Shown here one piece after another: positions 54,758 through 64,000 of a stretch of 64,000 nt of DNA. The DNA is taken from contig CM039509.1 in NCBI GenBank assembly GCA_022432975.1, positions 20,491,432-20,555,431 of the forward strand. The letters run 5' to 3'. Positions within the stretch are counted from its first letter, which is position 1. Each line of letters starts with the position of its first letter. The notes under the pieces are model-generated. The model made no database searches. It was not told the origin of the DNA and saw only the letters and a list, made by a program, of their open reading frames with translations. The position numbers and the translations under genes were made by a program. The DNA comes from Begonia masoniana. Taxonomy: Eukaryota; Streptophyta; Magnoliopsida; Cucurbitales; Begoniaceae.

Positions 54758-54778
54758 AATTTTGTCCTCAAAATTTGA

Positions 54779-55836
54779 TCATACAAATAACTCAGGGTAC
54801 TTAGCCCTCATATCCTGCTGTCGCTCCCAAGTCGCTTCTTCAATCTCATGGTTCCGCCATAGGACTTTAACTAGCGGAATCTCTTTGTTGCGTAATACTT
54901 TGATGGATGACTCCAAAATACGTACCGACTTCTCCACATACGTCAAAGTAGGCTGTACCTCAATGTCTCTCGCCTCCACAATATGTGATGGATTGCGCAA
55001 ACACTTCCGAAGCATAGAGACATGAAATACATCATGGATGCCTTCCATTGAAGCTGGAAGCTGCAGTCTATACATCATCCTCCCGATCTTCTTCAAAATA
55101 GGAAAAGGCCCCACATAACGAGGGTTCAGCTTGCCCTTCCTTCTGAACCTCATAACACCTTTAAACGGAGAAACCTTCAGATATACCTCATCACCTTCTT
55201 CGAATTCCAGTTCTCTCCGTCTAGTATCAGCATAGCTCTTCTGTCGACTCTGAGCTACCTCGATACGCTGTCGGATAACGGCAATCTTCTCTGCCGTTTG
55301 CTGTAGAATCTCGGGACCAACAACACTGGCTTCACCAACCTCATCCCAATATAATGGTGATCTACATTTTCGACCATACAAAGCTTCATACGGAGCCATA
55401 CCAATGGTAGCCTGGAAGTTGTTGTTGTAAGAGAACTTTACTAGTGGCAAATACTTGCTCCACGATCCCTGAAATTCAACACACAAGCTCTGAGCATATC
55501 CTCCAGAATCTGATTTGTCCTCTCTGTCTGACCATCAGTCTGAGGATGAAAGGCTGTGCTGAAATTAAGCTGAGTCCCCATAGCTTTGTGCAGACTCTTC
55601 CAGAACTTCGATGTAAATCTCGGATGTTTGTCTGAGACGATCGAAACTGGTACACCGTGCAATCTCACAATCTCCTGCACGTAAAGCTCTGCGAGCTGGC
55701 CCATAGAAGATGACATCTTCACAGATAAGAAGTGAGCCGACTTTGTCGATCGGTCCACGATCACCCAGATCCCATCATGACCCTTTGTCGTCCTCGGGAG
55801 TCCCACAATAAAATCTATGGAGATCTGCTCCCATTT
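54779..55836 (-). pseudogene. element B integrase
   Basis: 55441-55806: 'GLPRTTKGHDGIWVIVDRSTKSAHF' region, 'VSDKHPRFTSKFW' (second D) and '[15 protein letters not shown]' (E). A frameshift at about 55486 leads to 54779-55486: 'GMAPYEALYGRKCRSPLYW', 'YLKVSPFKGVMRF' and the C-terminal 'KVLWRNHEIEEATWE', a chromodomain-like tail of the Tekay/Del group. A TGA at 55835-55837 cuts it from the preceding piece (W-to-stop). Confidence 0.85.
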
Positions 55837-56592
55837 TCACTCCGGAATCGGCAGTGGCTGTAATGTTCCGGCCGGCCTCTGGTGTTCTGCCTTAACCTGT
55901 TGACAAACTAAACAGGTTTCAACATATTTCGCAACTTCTCTCTTCATGTTCGGCCACCAGAAGTGTTCCTTTAAGTCTCTGTACATTTTAGTGCTTCCTG
56001 GATGCACAGAGTAGAATGAAGAATGTACTTCAGCCAATATCTCCCTCTTTAGCTCTTCATCGTTAGGCATGTACCATCTATGCTTGAACTTCAGGATACC
56101 GTCATCTAACAAGTTAAACTCAGACACATCACCTGAGGTCATGCTCAATCGAAGCTCCTCACACTCCATATCATTCTGCTGAGCTTCACGTATCTTATCT
56201 AGAATAGTCGGCCTGAGAGAAATGTTGATGAGCATACTGGACAACTCTGCCACAATCTCCACATCGAACCTCTCAATCTCAGACCGTAATGTAACTGAAA
56301 ATGCTGCAAGTGAAGGCTGACTCGCAGTAGGCATTCGACTCAAAGCATCAACGACTTTATTTGCCTTTCCTGGATGGTACTTAATATCGAAATCATAATC
56401 TTTGACGAACTCTAGCCATCTTCTTTGTCGCATATTAAGCTCCTTCTGCGTAAATAAATACTTCAAGCTTTTGTGGTCAAAAAATATCTCGCACTGCTAC
56501 CCATATAAATAATGCATCCATATCTTCAGTGCGAAGACCACCGCTGCTAACTCCAGATCATGCGTAGGATAATTCTGCTCATACGGCTTCAA
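55837..56592 (-). pseudogene. element B RNase H end and integrase zinc domain
   Basis: 55837-56466: '[18 protein letters not shown]', 'VVDALSRM' (RNase H end), then '[24 protein letters not shown]' and '[12 protein letters not shown]' (zinc-binding domain). Between 56466 and 56592 two TAG stops interrupt the RNase H. Confidence 0.82.
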
Positions 56593-57411
56593 CTACCGCG
56601 AAGCATACGCAATAACCTTTCCTTCCTGCATAAACACGCATCCCAGTCCAACTCTGGACGCATCACAATATATGCTGAACTTACCCCCTTCAACAGGCAA
56701 TGTCAACACTGAAGCTGTGGTCAACTTCTGCTTTAACTCCATAAAACTGTGGTCACAAGCAGCCGACCATACAAATTTCTCGTTCTTCCGAGTCAAGCGC
56801 GAAAGAGGAACCGCAATCTTCGAGAATCCCTCTATAAACTTCCGATAATAGCTAGCTAATCCGAGAAATCCACGTACCTTGCGCACATTTTTAGACTGTG
56901 GCAAATCTCTGACCACCTGAATTTTGCTTGGATCTACAGAAACTCCTTCTTCTGATATAATATGGCCAAGAAAACTAACCCGATCCAGCCAAAATTCACA
57001 TTTGGAGAACTTTGGATACAGCTGGTGTCGTTGTAAAATTCCAAGAACAATCCTCAACTGCTCCTCATGCTCTTCTTTCGTCTTAGAATATATCAATATG
57101 TCGTCGATAAAGACTACAACGAACTTGTTCAGGTACTCCTTGAACACACGGTTCATCAAGTCCATAAACGCTGCAGGGGCATTAGTAAGTCCAAAAGACA
57201 TAACTAGGAACTCATAATGCCCATACCTCGTTCGGAACGCCGTTTTCTGAACATCTTCCTTCCAAACTTTCAACTGATAGTAACCCGAGCGTAGGTCAAT
57301 CCTGGAAAACACTCGGGCACCCTGTAGTTGATCAAACAAATCGTCTATCCGAGGCAGTGGATACTTATTCTTCACTGTAAGCTTATTCAGCTCCCTGTAA
57401 TCCACGCACAT
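56593..57411 (-). pseudogene. element B reverse transcriptase
   Basis: 272 codons: '[20 protein letters not shown]', '[11 protein letters not shown]', '[18 protein letters not shown]', catalytic FIDD ([12 protein letters not shown]) and thumb; RNase H begins '[17 protein letters not shown]'. It ends in TAG after YASR. Preceded upstream by a TGA (57475) where the family has arginine (CGA), a likely CpG decay. The catalytic centre is intact. Confidence 0.85.
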
Positions 57412-57474
57412 CCTGAGGGTTCCGTCCTTCTTCTTGACAAATAGAACGGGCGCACCCCAGGGTGAAAAGCTGGG

Positions 57475-58440
57475 TCAGATGAAACCCTTATCTAACAACT
57501 CCTCGAGCTGAGTTTTCAACTCTCTCAACTCAGCAGGCGCCAATCTATATGCATTCTTCGACACTGGCGCTGAACTCGGATAAACATCAATGGCAAATTC
57601 AATCTCCCTATCCGGCTGTAATCCGGGGAGATCATCGAGGAATATCTCAGAGAATTCTCTGACTATAGGTATGTCACTCGGCTTTACTTCGCTGAGCAAC
57701 TGAATATCAACTACGGTGGCCAAATAAATAGAGCACTCACCTTTAAACTGTTCGTTGACCTTCATGGAATAGGAAATAGGCGATCTGTTCAATCTGTTCA
57801 TCGCCTGATAGGAAAACTCGGCTTTACCCGGAGGTCGAAATGTCACAATCTCGGATCGACAATTGATGGTGGCATAGTGTTGTGATAACCAATCCATCCC
57901 CAAGATGAGGTTATAGATCTCTATGCCCATGACGATCAGGCGAGCATAGAGGGTACTGTTCCCAACTGAAACAATATCGCCCTGGAAAACCTGACCTGAC
58001 TGCATACTCTCTCCTGAAGGTAGCATCACACTGTACTCGCATTCTGCTAACTCAGGTACAAGCCTCAGTCTAGACACGCAGGCAGTGGAAACAAAAGAGT
58101 GTGTAGCCCACGTGTCTATCAAAGAAAATACCGCCATGCCCATAATTAAAATAGTACCTGCTATCACGGAAGGCTGAGCCTCGTCATCAACGTCACCAGG
58201 CTCGATAAATGCGAAGATCCTCGGCATAATCTTCCTCTGGTCTCCGCCTGACTGCTCACGGCCCTGCTTCGGGCAGTCCTTAATGTAGTGGCCAACTTCT
58301 CCACATCTAAAACATTTATTCGTGCCTACCCGGCACTCGCCACTGTGTTCTTTCTGGCACTTGGGGCACCACGGCATTTGAGAAGCCCCCTGTACCTGCT
58401 TCCCTTTACCTCGATCATTACCGCCCTCTAAATGCCTCTT
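57475..58440 (-). pseudogene. element B zinc knuckle, protease and linker
   Basis: 58377 down: 'CPKCQKEHSGEC' and the knuckle CFRCGEVGHYIKDC (CX2CX4HX4C, residues about 22-35). The protease active site reads IDTWATHSF, with tryptophan where glycine of the D-T-G triad should be, so it is probably inactive. 'ILGMDWLSQHYA' is the conserved second protease block. It ends 'LLDKGFI' at TGA 57475-57477. A frameshift near 58440 separates it from gag. Confidence 0.82.
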
Positions 58441-59252
58441 AACGCCTCGTTTTGTGGCTGTCCTCTCGGTTGCCAGCCCTTATTTCTGACCTGAGGGTGG
58501 ATCTCACGAAAGAAGCCTCTAGCTGGCTCCCTTGGTTTAACAGAACTCTGGTCTACAGCCTCGATCTCAAGTGCCCTGGCCACAATCTCATCGTAGGACA
58601 CATTCCGTACTCCTGATATAGTGAGGCTTTTCCGAATTTCCTGACCAAGCCCCTGTACAAACCGGCGTACCTTGTCTTCATTGACACTAACCTGACGTGG
58701 CGCGAATCGTGACAGTGCCTCAAACCTCCTCACATACTCGGCAATCGAACCAACTTGCCGCAACTGCATAAACTCAACCATCTTCGCCTCTCGTACTGTA
58801 TGGCTGAAATACTTGTCATAAAACATCATTTTAAAACGATCCCAACTCATAATCGCCACATCGGTGGTTGCCTTGATCGAATCCCACCAAAATTGGGCAT
58901 CCAGTGCTAAGTAGTAGCTAACCAATGCAACTTTCTCTTTGTCTTCAATGCTTGCACAGGCCAGCATGTCTTCCATGGTTCGAATCCACTCCTCGGCTGA
59001 AGAGGGATCCGTAGACTGTCCGTTGAATACTGGAGGTTGGAGCCTCTGAAATCTTTCCATCCCTCGATTGCCCTGAGTCGCCGTCTCCTGAGCTCTAGCA
59101 CCTTCACGGTCAATTAAGGTACCAAGTTGCTGGGATTGTCTCTCCATTTGTTGGGCTTGACGCTCCATATGTTGGGACTGTTGGGCAATAAAATCCTTTA
59201 GAGTGTCTATCGTATCGTCTCGGTCATCTCGGTCGTTTCCTCGACGCACCAT
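58428..59252 (-). pseudogene. element B Gag
   Basis: 274 codons from ATG at 59252. Residues 17-45 are a glutamine-rich coil (QQSQHMERQAQQMERQ); about 75-200 form the capsid domain (PPVFNGQSTDPSSAEEWIRTME, then 'YFSHTVREAKMVEFMQLRQ'). It ends 'PQNEALRGI' at a frameshift-caused stop; the next bases continue Gag in another frame. The start was chosen as the first ATG after the PBS and leader. Confidence 0.88.
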
Positions 59253-59400
59253 ATTTATATAACTCCTATAAAGATTAAAAGCAAATAATTCTAAGAATCT
59301 AAATCAAAGAAAACTTTTAAATGTACTTACAGTTGATGAAGGATGTCCGCGTAGTGGCTGTGCAGTCGAGCAGTCTACAGAACTATTTTTAAAACCCGGT

Positions 59401-59413
59401 GGCTCTGATACCA
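59401..59413 (-). promoter_or_regulatory. B primer-binding site
   Basis: TGGTATCAGAGCC on the minus strand, five bases from the 5' LTR. Confidence 0.9.
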
Positions 59414-59418
59414 TAAAC

Positions 59419-61996
59419 TGTAGCGACCCTAACACTGTACCCTTATTTTCCTGGATTATTTTTTTATTTATTTATTTTTTTTATCCATAATACCAATATA
59501 CTTTAAACTTTATTCCTAACTTTAAGCGGAATTTAAAACTTTAGAAATTTAAAACGTTTATGTTTATACTTTTAAACCATTTAACAAACTTAAATACAAT
59601 TTGAATAAACTTAAAACAATTAATTAAAACAATTAAAATTTAATTAAAGCAAATCGCGGGCAAAAAGGGACGTCTGTCCCAAAGATGATGGGGTGATCGC
59701 TGGTTTTGTCAGCGATCGCCTGGTGAGGCGATATGTGATCGCGCCTGGCCAACAGGAGGCGATTGATCGTCACACGCTCTGGAATTTTTCTAGAGCGTGG
59801 CGATCAGGAGGCGATCGCATCGCCTCCGCTGGCGATCGCGCCATAACGAGGGGCGATCGATCGCCTGAACAGGCGATCGATCGCCACCCTCACTGCCTCC
59901 CTCCCCCTTTCTTTTCTTTTTCTTCTTTTCTCATTCCTCTTGCTTTCTCTTCCCCTGCTTCTCTATACGCCTAACACTCCCCCCTTCACCATTTCATCAA
60001 CACAAACATCAAATCTACTCACTCAAAATCTTATCCATTCTTCACTTCGTCAATCACTCAAAATAAGAAACTTAAAACTCAATTATAACATAACCCATTT
60101 TCGTAAAAACAAACCGCGTGGATATATTTAAAAATCGAACATTTCCCTAATACCAAACATTTACAAAATGCATTTCCAAAACGTTTTAAAACAACTCAAA
60201 ACGTAACCTATCCTCTATCCAGAACCAATCATCCTAAAATGTTCTATCTATACAAATATTTTCCTTAAATCTATCCAAAACATCCCAAAATACGTACATA
60301 CATCCCCACGGGTCGTGAAACGCCTCGACTGCGCCAACACACCACTGCCACCATCCTCCGTCAACTACATCACTCCTCAGGTGGAGGAATCCCGTCCTCA
60401 CCTATGTCGAAGTCACCTACACCATACAGACACACTATGAGATAAAAATCTCAGTAAGGCTCGTAAGTGTAAATGCATGCTGTGCATATGAGTTCATAAA
60501 TCGTGCAACCATTTCTTATCTTTACATCGTGGGTGTCACCGAGATCTCAACCCCCTAACCGGAGAGGGCACGTCCAGCGGTCGAACTACCCTTTCCACCT
60601 AGAGGAGGGGGGGTACACGCTTACAACACGTACAGCCGTGCCTGAGCCCCATCTCGTATGACCATAACATACATGAGTTCATATTAGATGCAGTATTGTG
60701 ATAGACCCGTAGTCGATCTACATAATAGATCAATAGCCCCTCTCCAGGCCACATTTCCATTTTCTTTAAAACGTAGTGCAAAAATTCCTTTTCATGCTCT
60801 TTTAAAATACGTGATACGTGAACAATTTATAACATAATTTAAACATGCATCATACGTACCATCAAGACAATAAACGCAATTAAAGGCATAACCTATAAAA
60901 TAACTAAACCTAACTACCCAACCAAAACAATTTAAACAAACGTGTCACCAAAACTCCTCGAGACGACCCCGACGTACAGTGTAAGCCAATCGGCCAGGGA
61001 AGATCACGAGAACTTACCTCGCGTTCGTTGCAACTCTTGCTCCGTTCACGAGCGTTGTTTACCTACGGCAATTTACAACCATCAATATTAAAACGAGTTC
61101 AAGCAACTAAACGTCCAAGTTAATAAAACTTAACTAAAGAAATTCTCCTAAAGCTCTAACTTAGCTCTTTGAAACATTTTATCGAGTATCTTGAGCTCGT
61201 TGTTCTTAAAACTCCATTAATGAGATTTCTAAGTTTTCCAACAACCCAAAAATCCACCTTAACGTCCATTAATTCGCCCAACTACTTCCAATGTCATTTA
61301 ATACGTTCACTAAGGTCCTAAATAGGGCAGCCCAAGCCACTTTTTACATAACCCTACTATTTTGTGAAAACCCTAAACGAAACCTAATCCGTTGAACAAC
61401 CCAAAAATCGAAATATAACGTTCCAAGACCATAGAACCTTACCTAGAGTCGGGTTTGGAGAAGAAATCGCGAAGAAAACGGGACGATCGGAGAGGAACAA
61501 TCGTTGGGAAGGGAGAACGCCGATTAGAAATGTCGCCTGGAAGAGAAGGAAGAGGAGAGAAAATCGTGAGAGTGAAGGAGAAGGAGAGGTTGTTATATTT
61601 TATTAAAATTTGACTTGCAAAATTACAATTTTGCCCTTCCTTTGATTTTCTATTGGTTTCCTCCTTCATTTCGTTAATTAGCTAACAATCTTGTTTCTCC
61701 AAATTCTCTTATTTCACCAATAATTCCAACTTATTATCAGGATTCCATTAAAACTGTCTGTTCTCAAAACGGACCACGTTTACTATTTTTACCGAAGTAT
61801 CCTTTATATTACGATAAACGTAATTCTCGCAAATTAGCGTTACGACTCCTAAAAGTCTCGAAATTTTCCTAAAATCCATATTAATTATTAGGATCGTAAT
61901 GACGCTTTCTTTTTGTAAAATGAACTTGATTTGACATATTTACCAAAAATGCCATTTATATTAAAATTCTAATATTCCGTACAGCCGGAAATTACA
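59419..61996 (-). repeat. B 5' LTR (2,578 bp)
   Basis: Uninterrupted copy. Carries palindromes GGCGATCGATCGCC at 59852-59865 and 59872-59885 and gives the empty site for Cassandra near 61485. Confidence 0.95.
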
Positions 61997-62001
61997 TCAT
62001 C

Positions 62002-62084
62002 AGCCGCCTCATCTCCCCCATGATCGCCTCCATTTGTAAATTTGGCATGTTAGCTGGACGTTGGTTGTCTTCTGCGTCAGACAT
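62002..62084 (-). pseudogene. element A Gag N-terminal 28 codons
   Basis: ATG at 62084, reading MSDAEDNQRPANMPN, ending at the B insertion. Continues at 51309 in frame. Confidence 0.75.
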
Positions 62085-63471
62085 GGTTAGGTATTCTCTG
62101 CAAGAATGTAGAAGGTGAAGTAAAATAGGACCTCACAACACTCCCTCACGTGTTTCACTTGAAAATGTGGAAAATCACTCAATTTCACTCGTGTTTGCAC
62201 TCAATAATACTGGCTTTTATCTTTAGATATGCTCACCCACTCGTGCATTTTTCCACTCGAATTTTTTTTTTTAACTAATCAAATAGTAATAAATGAGTCT
62301 TCCTACAATAACAAAAATTGACAAACCAAAATAAAAAGAACAAAAAATAAATAAATAATGGCAAAATAGGTACTACAATTGCGAAACAAATAAGAAAGTA
62401 GAAGGTGAAGAAATATTGGACCTCACAGCACTCCCTCACGTGTTTCACTCGAAATGAAGAAAAATCACTCAATTGCACTCGTGTTTACACTCAATAATAT
62501 TGGTTGTTACCCTCTAATATGCTCACTCACTCGTGCCTTTTTCCACTTGAATTCTCTTTGATTTCTTTCGAAACTAACCGAATAGTAATGAAAATTCACA
62601 AGTAGCGAATCAAACAAGACAAACCAAAATAACAGACGCTACAATAAGTGATGAAAGAACTAGCTCAAAATAATTAGAATAGTATAAGGATGCAAAGGAA
62701 TAATCCAATAAAGTAAGGTAGTCAAACAGATTTAGAGAACCACAATTTTTTTTTTTTTCAATTTGTAACCGAATTGGTAACCGAATTTGTAACCGAATTG
62801 GTAACCGAATTTGTAACAGAATTGGTAACCGAATTTGTAACCGAATTTGTAACAGAATTGGTAACTGAATTTGTAGATAATGTTTTAGTGCCCAAACCAG
62901 ATCAGAATTTTACGTTCAGGTACGATTTAGAAAGATAAAAATCTCATCTAACAACTTAAAGAATAACACTTTCACAATCGGAATCGTTATCAAGATGAAA
63001 ACTGCGAAATACTTTTGAGCATCACCAATCCTTGACAGTTACAAAATTTCACTTTTGAATAAGCAAACAAGATCCGATTTTGACGTTTCAATACTGATCG
63101 GAAAGATAAAATGCTAATTCACAAATCATAAGATGGTGACAATTTTATTTGAGGTCTAGAAAACATTCGAATGATTAAAATAGTTTTAACCAGATTCTAG
63201 TGGACTAGAATGAAATTGGCGACAGTTACAAAAATTTGAATTTGAATAGGCAAACAAGATCCGATTTTGACGTTTCAACACAGATCGGAAAGCTCACGCG
63301 CCGTTCTATGATTCATATGAAGACGATTTTTTCGTTTGATGCATACATGAATAGAGAATCATCGAGATAAATTGAAACAGATTTCAAGACTCAAGAACAA
63401 AATTTCTGAAACAAAACAAAACGGAAATGAGGGATAGAACCTGACGAACTCGATTTGACTTTGATACCCAA
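62085..63471 (-). other. element A 5' leader with internal repeats
   Basis: No coding frame. Contains a tandem duplication of about 290 bp (62107-62397 and 62398-62690, starting 'gtagaaggtgaag'), a 12-bp repeat (62765-62875) and two copies of a 'ggcaaacaagatccgattttg'-type block about 180 bp apart (63058 and 63246). Confidence 0.7.
62765..62875. repeat. 12-bp tandem repeat, about nine copies
   Basis: Unit 'gtaaccgaattk' with the last base G or T, and a few C/A changes. In the leader of element A. Confidence 0.9.
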
Positions 63472-64000
63472 TGATGTGAACCACGCCAACGATGTGATAG
63501 TGACCCACGATCAAAATATTGGCATCGTCGCTAACCCAGAATCTACAAGTTCGAAGAGGAAATCCTTGACCCGAAATCTATACAGATCCGAACCTTAGAA
63601 TGAGGAGGACGCCACAAACGAATATGCCTGTTCGTTTGATAAGTCAGATTTTGAACGCCACAAGGAGAACATGTTCGGAGTTTCTTTAAGAAACTAAGAG
63701 AATTTCTCTCACAATTAGATAAAACCTGATTTCTTTTTTATTCATCTAAGAATGGATTTATAGGCATGAAACACCTCTTCATGCTAGGGTTTCTAGGGTT
63801 TCCTTTAAGAACAAAAATTACTAATCTGCCATTCTAACTCTTAATTAAAATAATAATAATTGGTAAAATAACGACAACTTAAGAAAATGACTTATGACTC
63901 GACATTTGACAAGTACCTTTTAAACCCTAAAAACGACAATCGAAGTAACTAAATAAATAAAACGACAATGATATAAATATCATCCCAAAACAGCTTGGAT
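63472..64000 (-). repeat. A 5' LTR, partial (window end)
   Basis: TGATGTGAACC start, matching 46192-46717 with few substitutions, a 7-bp gap and an 8-10 bp duplication of CTAGGGTTT near 63785. Continues past the window. Confidence 0.9.

Larger units (their letters stand above)
51310..61996 (-). mobile_element. Tekay/Del-type Ty3/gypsy element B, 10.7 kb
   Basis: Minus strand. LTRs 51310-54739 (holding Cassandra; about 2,600 bp without it) and 59419-61996 (2,578 bp), both TGTAGCGACCC...ATTACA on the plus strand. TSD TCATC is perfect (51305-51309, 61997-62001). PBS TGGTATCAGAGCC is at 59401-59413; PPT AAGGTGGATGGA at 54741-54757. Coding region 54779-59252. LTR nucleotide differences are few, but the coding region has several stops and two frameshifts. 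It is inserted in the Gag of element A. Confidence 0.95.
46192..64000 (-). mobile_element. Ty3/gypsy element A, split by B, right LTR cut by window end
   Basis: Minus strand. LTR left copy starts TGATGCGAACC at 46192 and matches 63472-64000; the right copy runs off the window, so its length is at least 529 bp. Interior order from the right is leader (62085-63471), gag start (62084), then, beyond element B, gag, protease, RT, RNase H and integrase ending at 46697. Next to the right LTR the minus strand reads TTGGGTATCAAAG, a weak PBS. Removing B and one TCATC copy restores the Gag frame. At least four stops and three frameshifts make it inactive. Confidence 0.9.

Overview
This is nuclear DNA from a land plant, most likely a dicot. 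It carries a Cassandra TRIM with a 5S-rRNA-derived LTR, Athila-type, Tekay-type and other chromovirus-type Ty3/gypsy elements, a Ty1/copia element and a Mutator-like element, in AT-rich sequence with plant-style LTRs. The species cannot be fixed from the sequence. I find no intact host gene, no tRNA gene, no genuine rRNA gene and no CRISPR array. Almost the whole window is nested transposable elements, and most elements could be bounded by their TG...CA ends, target-site duplications (TSDs), primer-binding sites (PBS) and polypurine tracts (PPT).

Layout. 1-2915: fragments of long gypsy LTRs. 3600-9080: degenerate plus-strand gypsy 'C', with a 358-bp TRIM (7899-8256) inside its 3' coding end. 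About 9100-24533: minus-strand Athila-like element with gag and protease only, invaded by a solo LTR (9508-12093), a second solo LTR (13612-16430) and, inside its 5' LTR, a gag-only LTR element 'G' (17607-23931). G holds a rearranged LTR insertion (19072-20948) in its gag and a 1-kb array of an 18-bp repeat in only one of its LTRs. 24534-27916: 5'-truncated gypsy 'D'. 27917-28931: Mutator-like element that captured part of a DUF868-family gene. About 30566-42102: decayed copia element 'F', split by gypsy 'E' (33372-40297), the best-preserved element, with one 1,620-codon open polyprotein. 42103-46191: AT-rich sequence with nothing identifiable. 46192 to past the window end: gypsy 'A', split by the 10.7-kb Tekay-type element 'B' (51310-61996), whose 3' LTR is itself split by a full-length Cassandra TRIM (53403-54227).

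How it fits together. Insertion order can be read from nesting. A is older than B, and B than Cassandra; F is older than E; Athila is older than both solo LTRs and G, and G is older than its internal insertion; C is older than its TRIM. Paired LTRs differ at about 1% (E, 4/395) and 0.8% (Cassandra, 3/377), so these are recent; the small TRIM in C differs at 11/111. The only candidate autonomous element is E, and it has an in-frame stop near the start of gag. The non-autonomous elements (Cassandra, the small TRIM, G) keep a PBS and PPT but no polymerase and would need proteins from elements such as E.
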